The notes under the pieces are model-generated. The model ran no database searches and had not been told where the DNA came from. It saw only the letters and a program-made list of their open reading frames with translations. From Coenobita brevimanus (lineage: Eukaryota > Arthropoda > Malacostraca > Decapoda > Coenobitidae), in contig CM064671.1 of the NCBI GenBank assembly GCA_032717465.1, forward strand, positions 53,376,991 through 53,440,990: a stretch of DNA of 64,000 nucleotides, given 5' to 3'. Numbering within the stretch: position 1 is the first letter of the stretch; each line of letters begins with the position of its first letter. This document shows positions 51,136-62,748 of the stretch, piece after piece. Made by a program: the position numbers and the translations under genes.

Positions 51136-51600
51136 GGCCAGTAGATCTGTAAATAGTAGTATGGAAGTGAATACGGGTGTAATATAAGTGGTAAATTATT
51201 ATGTAAGTGTATGAATATTATCTAAGTGGAAACATACCTTGCAAGGGTATCTTGATGCGATATTCATACGCTCAGTGCAATAAATAAGGCCCGTAAATAT
51301 GTAAATAGGAGTCTACAAGTGAACACGGGTGTAATATAAGTGGAATATTAGTATGTAAGTGTATGAGTAATTTCTACGTGGAAACATAACTTGCGAGGGT
51401 ATTTTGATGCGATATTCAGACGCTCAGTGGAATAAGGCCCGTAAATATGTAAATAGGAGTCTACAAGTGAACACGGGTGTAATATAAGTGGAATATTACT
51501 ATGTAAGTGTATGAGTATTATGTTGGTCGAAACATTCATTGCGAGGGTATTTTCATGGGATATTCTGACGCTCACTTGAATAAATAATGTCAGTAAATAT
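51136..51600 (+). repeat. Three tandem units of about 150-165 bp in piggyBac 2
   Basis: Each unit runs GTAAATA(T)G..., GTGAA(T/C)ACGGGTGTAATA, TAAGTGTATGA, GAAACAT...TTGC.AGGGTAT, TTGATGCGATATTCA.ACGC. Starts are near 51150, 51293 and 51440. It lies 3' of the transposase. Confidence 0.85.
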
Positions 51601-52416
51601 GTATAGTGCAGGATGGGGTGTAAATGGGTGTAATGTAAGTGGTAAAGTATATTGTGATTGAAGAAATAAAGTAAAAGTGGAAACACGAGTGTTAGAGAGT
51701 GTGGTTGCTACGAGATTATGCGCTAGCATTTCGCTAAATGCCCTCATAATGAATATAAATAATTGAAAACGTTAATAGCGGTGGAGGAAAGGTTCAATGT
51801 AAAGAAGGAAATATTATGAAAGTGATAAAACAATATGGTATGTTGAAATACGAGTCGTAGCGAGTGCGCTGACTAAGCATATGTGCGCTATACTTATGCT
51901 ACATGTCATCGTAATGAATGAAAACAACTGAAAACATTTACATACGGTACAAAATGGTAAAATGGCATTGAAACAGTAGTATACAAGTAGAAAAAATGAT
52001 ATGTTGACTGAAACAAGAAACTTAGCACATAGCGTTTTGCCAATCGGACCAAACTCGCTATGCTCACGCGAAGGTACAATACTTATTTTTCATATATATG
52101 TCACTGAAATTCATTATATTGTTATTCTTATTGTTTATTAGTTCAAATTCAATAAATGTAGAGGTGTTGTTTGTTGTTTCTCCCAAAATTACCTACCTTA
52201 GAAAACGTGAGCGCCTCACACCTCTATGATAGAATATGATTCCTGGCGCGGGGGACCTCACCTGTTCTGACCGGTTGCGGACCACGGTAAGCACTTTCTT
52301 TGTGATTTTCCTTTGTTTCTCAACATAAGCGGAAGTTTTAGCCAAAAATTTTTTTTTCCAAAAGTGGTCGGGACTGGGGGATGTCATAGGTGCGAAAGTG
52401 GTCGGGACGTGACGGG

Positions 52417-52561
52417 TTAAAAACAGTCACTCAGGCGTTCCCAAGCAACAGGGACTTTTGAAACCAGCCAGTCACAACAGTCGTAAGTAAAACCAGCCAA
52501 TCACCTTAAAGTATTTGTGGGTGATGCAGGGACGCCCAAGATGTGAAAGTCAGTCATAGTC
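52417..52561. other. Flank of piggyBac 2 and lead-in to the Merlin-like reading
   Basis: Contains two partly repeated phrases, AACCAGCCAGTCAC and AACCAGCCAATCAC. Otherwise featureless. Confidence 0.4.
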
Positions 52562-52835
52562 ATGGCCTGCAGGTGTAAAGAATGTGTTATTGATTTCCAA
52601 GCTTGTATCGGTTGTAGCAAGGATAACTGGCAGATTATCAAGGACTACCACAGTAATAACGAAGCATCTATTGAACTACTAAGAAAACACGGGGTTTTGC
52701 CAAGAGAAGTACAGTGTAAAGAGTGTAATTTGCCCTGCAAAGATCGGGAAGGTAGACATCATTGGTACTGTGGCTGGTGAAGGAAAAGTCGGAAGAGTAA
52801 GGGGAAGATCCAGTACAAATTCATTGTTTCCGATT
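52562..52835 (+). pseudogene. Merlin/IS1016-like transposase N-terminal fragment (zinc ribbon)
   Basis: Open for 72 codons: MACRCKECVIDFQACIGCSK ... IELLRKHGVLPREV, CKECNLPCKDREGRHHWYCG, then TGA. It continues in frame as RKSRKSKGKIQYKFIVSDYK and GTFL. A LRKHGVLP opening followed by C..C...C......W.C.G and a GTFL stretch resembles the N-terminal zinc ribbon of Merlin-type (ISXO2/DDE) transposases. The DDE domain is absent. Family assignment is from memory of motif spacing. Confidence 0.45.
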
Positions 52836-52861
52836 ATAAAGGAACATTTCTACACCCTTAA

Positions 52862-53036
52862 AGGTAGGTCAAGTCAGGTCAGGTTAGGTTAGGTTAGGTT
52901 GTGTTGGGTTAGGCTAGGTTGGGTTAGGTTAGGTTAGATTGGGTTAGGCTAGGTTGGGTTAGGTTAGGTTAGATTGGGTTAGGTTAGGTTGGGTTAGGTT
53001 AAGTTGGGTTGGGTTAGGTTAGGTTAAGTTAGTATA
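52862..53036 (+). repeat. Interstitial TTAGG-like tract
   Basis: About 170 bp of GGTTA/GGGTTAGGCTA variants. A 25-28 bp higher-order phrase (GGTTAGATTGGGTTAGG) recurs. It lies between TEs and not at a chromosome end. Confidence 0.85.
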
Positions 53037-53532
53037 ATGCATAATAGTGTGTTTTTAATTAATCTTGATCTTGATTTGGGTGGATAAACCCACTTTTGGA
53101 ATTCTTACTCAAATTTCCAAAGGGGGTATTTTCCCCCAAAATGAAGGTCAGAATTAATTAAAACACACTATTTTGCACTGGAACACAAACAAATTTTCAC
53201 TTAAAAAACCATTGGTTACTTCTAAAAATTTACCCAGAAATGAATTCTGCAGTAAAAACAGAGGCGTAGCTGACTGTGAAGCTGCCCACTCCTTAGCAAC
53301 TGGGTTTGAATCATAATGTGGGCAGTCGTTGTCACTCGACTCAAATTTCCACACATCCTATATTTGTTGGAGGTAAAATGAGCCAGTAGGGCAGAGATGC
53401 CCAAGCTGTGTGCCGCAGCACACTAGTGTGCCTCCAATAGATCCTAAGTGTGTCGCAAAAATTTGCCATTGATTCAGATCTCTGCAGTTAAATTGCTGTA
53501 AACTGCCATTTCTCCTAATCTAGGGTGACTGA
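53037..53532. other. Unassigned sequence with possible hAT-like end
   Basis: CAGAGATGCCCAAGCTGTGT at 53392 followed by a short palindrome (GTGTGCCGCAGCACAC) resembles hAT-type ends. No partner end was found. Confidence 0.25.
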
Positions 53533-53536
53533 TTAA

Positions 53537-54307
53537 CCCGCCCCATCCCGACGTTTTCTGGGCAGTGGTACGCCCCAGTCCCAACATTTTTAGACCTTTT
53601 TTTTTTTTTTTGGCTCAAACATCCGCTTTTGGTGAGAAACATCGAAAATTCATAGAGAAATCGCTCACCTGAGGTTTAAAATACTCGATCTAGGTACGGG
53701 TACCTCCTTACCTGACTGGGTTTTCTAACAGGCTGGCACCAAAGAAAACGAGTTCTATGGGAGGGTAACTGTTTTATGCACTCATAAACAGTATTTATTT
53801 ATTTACTTGGTACGAATTTATATGTAGTACAAGAGTATATTAGTTTTCAAACAGTAATATAGGCATTATAAGCATTGTTTCACTCACTAACTCATCACCA
53901 TTCATGACCTTTTTCTCCCACATTACCTGATCATCATTTCTGACTGTTTCTTCCTCTAATGCTATGTAAAGTTTGTCCTCCACATTGTCATCGATTGGGG
54001 AATCACTCTGGCCTTGAATGTCTTTATTGGCCAGGTCACTGGTAACAGGTGAATTGCCAAGACAATGGCGTGCAGAGGAGGGGGAGAGGTTATGCAGTGT
54101 AAGGCATTGTCCCTGCTTGGCATCTTGTAGAGGAATAGAGGAAGGTGTCCTGTGTATACATGCCAAAAATCACTCGCGAAATCACTCGTGAAAATTGAAA
54201 ATTGTGCAAATTAGGGACCTTGCAATGTTGCCGCGTTAATTCACGTCTCCGGGATATGAGTGCACATCATGTGAGGACGTGAATTCACGTCTCTGGGACG
54301 TGGCTGG
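53537..54307. mobile_element. Candidate short TTAA element
   Basis: TTAA at 53533-53536 and 54308-54311. The left end is CCCGCCCCATCCCGACG and the right end read inward is CCAGCCACGTCCCAGAG, similar in style to piggyBac 2 but a weak match. A 108-codon minus-strand ORF inside (54166-53840) has no recognised domain. Near the right end GAATTCACGTCTC-type text occurs twice. Confidence 0.4.
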
Positions 54308-56061
54308 TTAATCATGAGTGCATGTCATTCTTCTTAATGTACACAATCTCGTAATGGAATGCTGGTAAACAGTTTTGCTGAAATGTATAACATGAAAATA
54401 ATAAACACATTCTTTTACAAAAGAACAGGAAGAAAACGAACATTTCAGGCTTTAAGTTATGCTGAATCTGATACTGATGAGTTGAATAGTAGACGAGGAG
54501 TAAACTGTAGCACCAGTCGAGCAAGGCAGTACTCCCAAGGTGGATGGAAAGCTGATGACAGGGAGAGCTGGAGCTCCTGTTTCATCAGCCCTCGGGACTA
54601 GGTCCCGACCATTCCCCTTTGCTGAACATTTTCAGTGTCTCAGTAACACAGAGAGTAGGCCAGCATGCTCTCCAGTACAAGTTTCTCTAACTATCAACAC
54701 CAAACTACAATCACAGTACACACTACACTTTCTTTTCCAAAATAAAAAAAAAATCATGGTAACGCAACATGTGGCCTCGGAGACCCCGGGGGGGGGGGGA
54801 CCATAAATGCCCCCACCTTTCGCCAATCTCCCGGTGATGACTCGAGCTGCCTGGAACCAAAGTCTGACTCTCTTCTTCTTCATTTCTGCAACATTCATGG
54901 CCTTTCCTCTAACTTTCGCACTGTTGAGCACCACCTCTCCTTCTCTAAACCTCACCTTCTTTTTCTAACTGAGACTCATCTGTCTGAGGGAACTGACAGC
55001 AGACCCTTTTCTGTATCCCCCTACTTTCCCTATACTCATTTCAAAGCCAAAGGTGTCTGTTGTGTATATACTGTATATGCAACGACTTATCTTGCTCTCA
55101 TGTTCCTGAACTCGATTCTTCTGAATTCTCTACACTCTAGCTTCGACTTTCGTGTCATTCTTTGACTAAATGTATCTGTGCTGTTTACTTATCTCCTAAT
55201 TCTACTATCAAAAATTCTTTAACTATCTGACTTCTATGATGGAACACATTCTATCCATTTCTCCTTTCTCTGAAATCTCCATTCTAGGAGGTATCAATGT
55301 TCACCACCACCTTTGGCTCTCCTCTCCTTTCATTGATCCACATGGTGAACAAGCCTACACCTTATCTATCCTTAACCCCTTAACTGCGGGCTTCTTTTGC
55401 TTTGAGTTGCGGCTCCTGCGGGCATATTCGCGCTCCGATAGACTCTCTAAAAATATTTGCCAATATTAGTTCTAGAGTATTAAAATCATATATGCTTATG
55501 GCACATACCTTCAGCTTACTCCTGGGGTGTTTGTTGAGCCTTTGACGAATACCGTACGACTTGTGGAGACCTCTGAAGTTGGGTAACGAAGTCTCCACTT
55601 TACACTTCCTGACAACCCGTAATATGATTACCAAAGCCTGATATTATCACTAGAAACACTATTCTATGATTCTCAAATAGTTTGGAATCCACACTCCAAA
55701 AAAAAAAAAAAACACACTGTGAAAGCAATGAAAAATACAAGCGTGTATATGACCTTCCCACTTGCGATCGTTCACCGCTGGTGTTCTGTCATGTATTATT
55801 CATAAAAACACTCACAGTTTATATTTCTGTTACTATATAACACTTACATATATCTACAGTCTTTATCCATAAATTTCCTTCAGTAATAGTAGTTTATTAT
55901 CACTGTAGGCATTCAATTTCTCTTTCAGTAAAATACGTAGCATTCACTTTCTCGTCCTGAATACTAGCGCTGAGAGTGAATGTCACTTTCACCTTCACTC
56001 TCTTAACTCATAGTATTCATACATGCTAGAGTGAAACTTTCACTTTCTTTACTCCTAGTAT

Positions 56062-57080
56062 ATATACAGCGAAGGCTGCAGTGCGTGTGGATGGTGAACT
56101 AAGTGAATTTTTCTCTTTGAAAGTTGGTTTGAAACAGGGATGTGTCATGTCTCCATGGTTGTTCAATCTGTACATGGATGGGGTAATAAAAGAGGTACAA
56201 GGTAGGGTAGTGGATGTTGGAGTGGCCCTGGTGAGAGAGGATAGTGTTTGGAAACTCCCTGTACTGTTGTTTGCAGATGATACTGTGTTGTTGAGTGAAG
56301 ACGAAGGGGAGCTGCAAGGCTTGGTGGATGAGTTTGAGAGAGTGTGTAAGAAACGGAACCTAAAGGTGAATGTAGGGAAGAGTAAAGTGATGGTCTTTGA
56401 GAGAGGTGAAGTCAGTGAATGTACAGCGAGGTTGGATGGTGAGGAATTGGAAAATGTGAGTACGTTTAAGTATTTGGGTAGTGTGATGAGTAAGGATGGA
56501 GGTTTGGAGGGTGAAGTGCTTGAAAGGGTACAGCAGGGAAGAAAGGTTGCTGGTTCCTTGAAAGCAGTGATAGGAAACAGGGAAGTGAGCATGGAAGTAA
56601 AAAAGTTACTACATGACAGTATTGTGATACCAACTCTAACGTACGGAAGTGAAGCTTGGACATTGTTGGAAGGACACAAGTCAAGAGTGAGAGCAGTGGA
56701 AATGAGTTATTTAAGAGGAGCCTGTGGAGTCACGTGGAGAGACAGGCTGACGAATGAGGATATAAAGGAACGTTGTGGTGTGGATGTGGATGTGATAGGA
56801 AGCGTTGTGAGGAACACACTGAGGTGGTTTGGCCATGTGGAGAGGATGGAGGGTGAAAGACTGACAAAGAGAGTGTGAGTGAGGTGGAGGGTGGAAGAGG
56901 GAGGGGGAGACCGAGGATGAGATGGAGGGATGGGGTGGAGAGGTATATGAGAGAGGGGGGTGTGAGTTGGGAGCAGGGCAGTGAAATGGCGGGGGACAGG
57001 GCGACTTGGAGGCGATTTGTTTGTGGCCACCCCAAACGGGATTGAGGCGTCAGGCAATAGATAGATAGATAGATAGACTA
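56062..57080 (+). mobile_element. LINE A3: 5'-truncated copy
   Basis: A continuous 265-codon reading from 56081: [94 protein letters not shown] and [20 protein letters not shown] stop at 56876 follows, near a small deletion relative to A4. The 3' end is GGCGTCAGGCAAT(AGAT)n to about 57077. The catalytic pair FADD is intact, but most of the reverse transcriptase and the endonuclease are missing. Confidence 0.88.
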
Positions 57081-57575
57081 CTCATTTACATTTCTATTTA
57101 TGTTCTCTATTTTATTTACATTATTTACATTTCTATTTTATTTACACTGTGTTACGCACTGTCACTTGCAGTAACTTATAAAACTATTTTCCACTGTTCA
57201 TTTATATTTACGTTCATTCCTTTCACATGCTGTTTACACATTATTTACACATTATTTACATTTCCACTTGCACTGTTTTACTCACCAGAAAGATCGTAGT
57301 CACTCTCTATCATTTGTCAGCCCTTTACCTCTTTCCACACGAGGTTTAGTAGGGGGTAGAGGTCACAGGGCCCTTTGCATGGGGCTAAAAAGCGGCGGAA
57401 TTTAGCAGGCGAGAATCCGACCTACTTTCACCTTGAAAGACGACAGTAAACTGATACTGGTGGGCCGGGGTGGCCTACCTAGGGAGAGTGCATTACTGCC
57501 AATGTCAGCCTCGTGAGAGCTGCTAATATATAGCTATGAAATGATTGGCAGGAAATCTAGACAATACATTATAAA
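57081..57575. other. Body of the TTAA element
   Basis: AT-rich with repeated ATTTACATT phrases near 57095-57265. No gene was seen. Confidence 0.4.
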
Positions 57576-58190
57576 TTAGGTAGTTCCAGGTGAATGTAAA
57601 TATCACTTAGGCTTCTCCCTTCCCTCCTTATATATATTTTTATTACGAGAATAGATTATACGGCATATTTCAAGGGGAAATAAACAGCGAAAATTAGCGA
57701 ACGAGTGCACGTGAGGTGTTGTCAGGTGATAATTAGCCAATTCCAGGTGTATGGCACAATCACTTACCTTATTTCTTTTTTGTATATATTATTTGGTATA
57801 AGAATAGGGCATAGGGCTTATTTCAATGGATGAAATCAGTGGAAGATTCCAGGGAAGATTTACTTAGAGCAGAATACAGTGTGGTGGCCTGCAATAATTA
57901 GGTAGTTCCAGGTGAATGTATATATCACTTAGGCTTCTCCCTTCTTTTCCTATATATTTTTTTATTACGACAATAGATTATACGGCATATTTCAAGGGGA
58001 AATAAACAGCGAAAATTAGCGAACAAGTGCACGTGAGGTGTTGTCAGGTGATAATTAGCCAATTCCAGGTGTATGGCACTCTCACTTACCTTATTTCCTT
58101 TTTGTATATATCATTTGGTATAAGAATAGGGCATAGGGCTTATTTCAATGGATGAAATCAGTGGAAAATTCCAGGGAAGATTTACTTAGC
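57576..58190 (+). repeat. Two 320-bp direct repeats, each made of two related half-units
   Basis: Copy 1 starts TTAGGTAGTTCCAGGTGAAT (57576) and copy 2 starts identically at 57898; they are nearly identical to ATTTACTTAG. Within each copy, the half opening TTAGGTAGTTCCAGGTG and the half opening TTAGCCAATTCCAGGTG are related, giving an A-B-A-B order. Confidence 0.9.
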
Positions 58191-59747
58191 GTAGCACAAC
58201 CGGGCAGGCGAGAGGAGAAGGTAATGGAGGGGAAGTAGGGAGGGGAGTCAAGAACGGGGAGAAATCGCTAAATTGTCAACAATGGATGGGAGTACAAATG
58301 AGATTAGGAGTGCTGACTAGTGTTAGACATTGGCAGTACTGATAGATGATACAAGCCACCACTTGAAAGCCGTGCGAATTCAAAATAACACAGAATCACA
58401 AAAGTGACGCCTCACGGTATGATCCCTTGCTCCCAAGCGTCATGAAAGTGACGCTCCTCGGTTAATTGGTTAATGACCTAGAGCAGCTTGTACAGCAACC
58501 TACCCGTATCCCTGACCACCTTGGAGAGAGCTCCAACATTCCTGACCTCTTCCTTACAACTAATCCTCTGTTTACACTTAATCTTTTCTCTTCATTGGGC
58601 TCCTCCAATCACTACCTTATCACCTTAGCCTGTCCTATCACTCAGGTACGGTCTGTGAACTCTCCAAAGAAACGCCATCTGTGGCACTTTGGAGCTGCAG
58701 ATTGGGAGGCCCTCAGGCAGTAATTCTTTCATTTTCCCTGGAATGATTATTGCTTCCATGGCCAGGAGCCATGTGAGTGTGCCTTGTGCATTACTGAGGT
58801 TATTCTCTTGGACATGGAAGCATACATTCCTTTCTTATTTCCTTTGACTAATGCAAGAAAGCCTTGGGTTAATCACGCTTGTTCTAATGCTGTCCGCAAC
58901 AAGGAGAGGGCCCATAAAAGGTATCAGAGCCAACCCACCCCTGAATCACATCATTTATATGTTTCTGCCCGGAATCATGCTAAGTCTGTTCTTCGCTCAG
59001 CTAAAAATAATTTCATCTGTACAAAATGCTCTCAGCTCTCCAACTCGTATTCTTCCCACTCCTTCTGGCACCTTGCCAAAAACCTTTCTAACAACTTTAC
59101 CTCATCATCCTTTCCTCCTCTTTTCTACTCTTATGGCTCTGTAGCTACTTCTTCTACTGATAAAGCAGATCTCTTCGCTCAGACTTTCTCCTCCAATTCC
59201 ACCTTAGATGATTCCTGTGCTGTTCCTCCATCACTTTCCCCCTCTGACTTCCTCATGACTGACGTTAAAATTTCTTCAGCTGATGTACAGTATTTTCTGC
59301 CATCGCAGGCCTCAATACTAATAAGGCATATGGGCCTGATGGAGTCCTTCCTGTTGTTTTCAAGAACTGTATATGAGTAGCGCTGCGGGAGAAGAATCCA
59401 AGCGCCCTTTTTAAAAAATGGCAGAAATCGCTCCTAAAGTTTGCCTTTAAGAAATGTAAAAAATCTCAATAACCAACCCTACGATTTTTATGTTTCACAT
59501 ATCAAAATAAACCTTAAAGCATCAGCTTCATAATGGTATGAAAAAAACTTATGACAATACTTATTTAGTAATTATCATTAATTAATAATACCAATCATGT
59601 GCATGAAGAGTTCAGCTAAATGTCATCTTTTCCTGCAAAGAATGATTAGAGACATGAATATAACACTAATATTAGGGGTACTTACCACACTGGAGTGACT
59701 TGATTGTTGAATGTTGATTCATCCCCCCTCTCCCCTCCCCCCCAGGA

Positions 59748-62290
59748 TTAGTTGCAATAATCAAGCAAGTCGTCATCCTCATCAGGGAGGGCGATGTTGT
59801 GCTCGACTCTGCCAGCTTGAAGGCCCTCATAAAAGGCTCTCTTGTCGTCTGGCCTGAGGGTGAACAAGCTACGAAGATCATTGAGCTTGTCTTCCATCAG
59901 CTGGAGGGGAGCGTCATAAAGAGGTGGGAGGGGGACGACACTCAGGTTGAACCTGTCACGGGACCAGGCTCCTCTTCCCTTCATCAGTCGGACCTTGATG
60001 CAGTTATTGTCAGTCCCATAGTCTGACTTGATGATGAAGCCTTCCTTGTAACTGATGCGGAAGAGAAGCTTGCGGGCATCTTTGAATGTGCTACCTGGTG
60101 CCTGACGTTTGGTGATGTGGTCCTTCAGCACACCAATGTCCAGAAACATGGCCTGCTTCATGCACACCACTCTGTACCCCCGTGACACAGACTGTGCAAT
60201 GTGGTAAGCATAGTCGTCTGGCGTATAGAGGTTTGGCACACGTCTAAGATGCCTCTCAATATTGCCAAACGTGCAATCGCAGGCCATGTAGCTATGGCCT
60301 GGCACCAGGTAAACATGGTCGATAGAGATCAGGCGCCTGGAGTGGAGTTCACGGAGGTAATACATCACTAAGTTAATGTTTTTGTTTTGGCCAGCACAGT
60401 TATCTGAGACGACCACCAGCTGTGAAAAGTCGTCAATGCTGCTCTCATGGTCTATCCAGTGTTTGATGCAGCTTGCAACTTCACATGACCCCCGCTTTGC
60501 TTGTATCTCATCCCACACGTACATAGTGCTTGTGTTGGTTTTCAAGTTGCGGATGCACAGGTTGTAGGTCCACATCTTGCGCTTGTAGTAAGCAACACTA
60601 GCGGTGATCTTGGGAGTGGGTAGAGTCTGTTGTAAGTCAACACAGATTGCATGAGTCTCAGGGTCATCGTCTGATGCAATCTTCTTCAGACAGTCCTGTG
60701 CATGCTGTGCTAACCGCTGGTGTTCCTCCTTTTGCCGGGTCAGATATTCTATTGCAGCCTGATTGCCAGTTTCATTTGCAATACAGACATCAAAGGTGTC
60801 ACAGGCAGTGCAAGTGTCAGTGCGTGGTGGCTCAAAAGAGATGTTAAATTCCTTTGTGAACACATTGGAATATTAATGCATGCTCAGTTTTTCTTCACCA
60901 GGATAGATGTCACGGAGCCACCTCATGTACAACACATACAGCTTTTCAGTGGTAAGGTGTGACTCCAGGTATTTTCTCTGAGGAGCGTTAGCCCTGCTAT
61001 AGTGGCATGACATAGCAAGTAGAAGTTTAATGTGCTCCCTCACACGAAGAGCCTTAAGGCCGGTTCACACGAGCAAAATCGCGGCCGTTTTTTGCCAGAA
61101 TTTGCTTCCCAGTAGAAATTCTGGCTGCTTTTTTTGCCAGTATGGAGAGACCGACATGTCGGTCTCTTTTTGCCGGAATCGGGAGAAAGAAGCCGGGCCG
61201 ATTTAAATGGAAGCACCGAACAAGGCAAAGCTCTGGGAACGAAGACGAATACGATATCTTGTTTACACTACTACCACAATTAATCTCACTTTAACGTTCA
61301 TTCCAGTTTGGGTGTATCTGATATAAGCATGAGTATAAAAGTATGATTATTTAAGTATAAGTTAAAGGTAATGAGTTAAAGGTAAAGGAATCTTGTACAT
61401 GATTTATGCTTAAGAAAATTTATGCATACGGCCCCTGAAGCCCCTGGAAAGCTGAGTGGCAGTAAACACCTATTCATAGGAGCTAAATCGCGGCCGTGAG
61501 GACTCATCTTGAAGCTGGAAAAGTGCAAGAGCTGCACACCTACTACGAGTACGGTGGTCCATCTTTGTAAACACTGTTGTCGCGTTCCTGCCTCTGCAGT
61601 CCCCGTACGTGTGAACACCTTTCCGGGAGAAATGCCGAAAATCGGCATTTACCCCCCGCAAATTGGCGAAAAAAACGGCCGCGATTCAGCACGTGTGAAC
61701 CGGCCTTTATTCCCGATTATTTTGTTTCCTGGTTCATGCCATCCTCGCTGGTCAGGAATAAGCATACCTGTGCTCATCACCTTATGCAATGCCATTGTAA
61801 GCCGTGTCGTATCAATGGCGTGCATTGCCATGAAACCTTCCTTGCACACTGTAGTCTTCACTTTTTCATATACCACACTGTAATGACGGGTATTACTATG
61901 TTTACTGTGTTCGTTCTTTGTACGCTTTCGTTTAACTGGTGCCAGGTTAACCATTTTCTGAATGTATGCATTCTGAGCATCATATGACCCCAGAACCCAG
62001 AAATCACTAAATATTTTTTTCACACCTTCATTCGTAACCTTCCCAAAGCACCCATCACGGCAAGGATTACCAATTGCACGTGCAGAAACCCCTTTCTTGG
62101 TTTTATAACTCGTGTAGGCTTGGCCTAGATTATGCTTCACCTTGGCCACAACACTGCCCCACTCCTCCACATTTAGAGGCCTTTTTCTCCCTCTTCCTTG
62201 CTCCACTTCACTCTCACTATCACTCGCGTAACGAAGAACAGCAATAGCTTGCGGGCTATCAACATCACTGCTAGAATCATGAGTAGCCAT
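59748..62290 (-). pseudogene. DUF7869-like putative transposase, split by MITE, one nonsense change
   Basis: ATG at 62290 lies in a strong Kozak-like context (ATAGCCATGG) and opens MATHDSSSDVDSP. The N-terminal part has GRKRPLNVEEW, IGNPCRDGCFGKVTN and FWVLGSYDAQNAYIQKM with Cys residues that may bind zinc. The MITE 61057-61706 interrupts it; without the insert and one TTA copy the frame runs on as NKALRVREHIKLLLAMSC. TAA at 60875-60873 is the only stop inside. The C-terminal 371 codons carry SFEPPRTDTCTACD, AICVDLQQTLP, VVVSDNCAGQNKNINLV and MACDCTFGNIERHL. These acidic motifs fit an RNase-H-like DDE/D core; this is inference. Full length would be about 629 residues. It resembles DUF7869 proteins of arthropods and cnidarians, recalled rather than searched. 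Confidence 0.75.
61057..61706. mobile_element. 650-bp MITE (PIF/Harbinger-like) with TTA target duplication
   Basis: Ends are AGGCCGGTTCACACG...AATCGCGGCCGTTTTTT and the matching inverted copy (about 45-50 bp in total). TTA flanks both sides (61054-61056, 61707-61709). It has no coding capacity. Inside are a perfect palindrome AGAGACCGACATGTCGGTCT plus CT at about 61144 and a hairpin from GCCAGAATTT / AAATTCTGGC (61098-61130). Confidence 0.85.
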
Positions 62291-62748
62291 GGCTATAAAA
62301 TCCAAAAAAGCACAGATAATCCAAGAGTCAATGTTAATGGCGGCCAAGGGAGAGTGAGAGTGAAGCTGTCCTTGCTTCCTCGAGACAGCCGCAGAAAGCT
62401 GATTGGCCGCGCATGGCCTACATCACGGCATCAGGCTCCGCGCCATTGGCCAGCTGGCTATGACGGCACAGCACGTCATTCCTTTTGACGCTTTGATTGG
62501 CTGGCGGCCACCACGCCACCCCGTTTGGTGCTTGGATTCTTCTCTCTCGGCAGTGTAGTACATCCTGTGACAATCTGTCATACGGGCTGGCACACGTTGT
62601 TATTCTATAGCATTTTCGACCCTATCAGCACAGAGAGAGAAGCATCCATCTCCCACCACATGGTAAAGGATGCATCTGGCTGCCATTTGAGCGGGAAATC
62701 GGGGTTTGGCGGGTGGTGGCGCTTCGATTCTTCTCCTGGCGCTACTCA

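Larger units (their letters stand above)
45145..52416 (+). mobile_element. piggyBac-type transposon 2, containing LINE C1
   Basis: The left end after TTAA (45141-45144) is CCCGAGACGTCCCGTCAAC. The right end before TTAA (52417-52420), read inward, is CCCGTCACGTCCCGACCAC. Removing LINE C1 (45291-48562) leaves about 4.0 kb, the same size as piggyBac 1. The transposase lies at 48681-51066, and the long 3' region holds tandem repeats. Confidence 0.85.
55376..58469. mobile_element. Non-autonomous TTAA element, 3.1 kb, containing LINE A3
   Basis: TTAA at 55372-55375 and 58470-58473. The left end is CCCCTTAACTGCGGGC and the right end read inward is CCAATTAACCGAGGAG. It interrupts LINE C2 exactly at a TTAA present in C1. 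No transposase was found. It holds LINE A3 and a pair of 320-bp repeats near the right end. Confidence 0.8.
54507..59370 (+). mobile_element. LINE C2: interrupted, decayed copy
   Basis: Parts 54507-55375 and 58470-59370 are collinear with LINE C1 and separated by the TTAA element 55376-58469. C1 reads ATCCTTAATGACC where C2 is split, so the TTAA was native to the LINE. The right end is cut by the DUF7869 transposon at 59371. The rest of the reverse transcriptase is not seen and may lie beyond the window. Confidence 0.88.
54755..59370 (+). pseudogene. LINE C2 endonuclease-reverse transcriptase remnants
   Basis: ATG at 54755 opens MVTQHVASETPGGGG and is then shifted by a G homopolymer. Endonuclease motifs follow in several frames up to [15 protein letters not shown], where the usual GDFN is changed to GGIN. 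After the insertion 58466-58723 gives [15 protein letters not shown] and SSNHYLIT, where the catalytic SDH has become SNH. Then 58784-59380 gives the linker (KARKPW-type: [19 protein letters not shown]) to the start of the reverse transcriptase. Much more decayed than C1. Confidence 0.85.

Noticed and set aside
51136..51600. CRISPR-like array
   Set aside because: Units are about 155 bp, similar along their whole length and inside a eukaryotic transposon.
54359..54506. ORF with KRTGRKRTFQALSYAESDTD as a host gene exon
   Set aside because: It could be the N-terminus of a lost transposase, but there is no further reading and no splice context, so no call was made.
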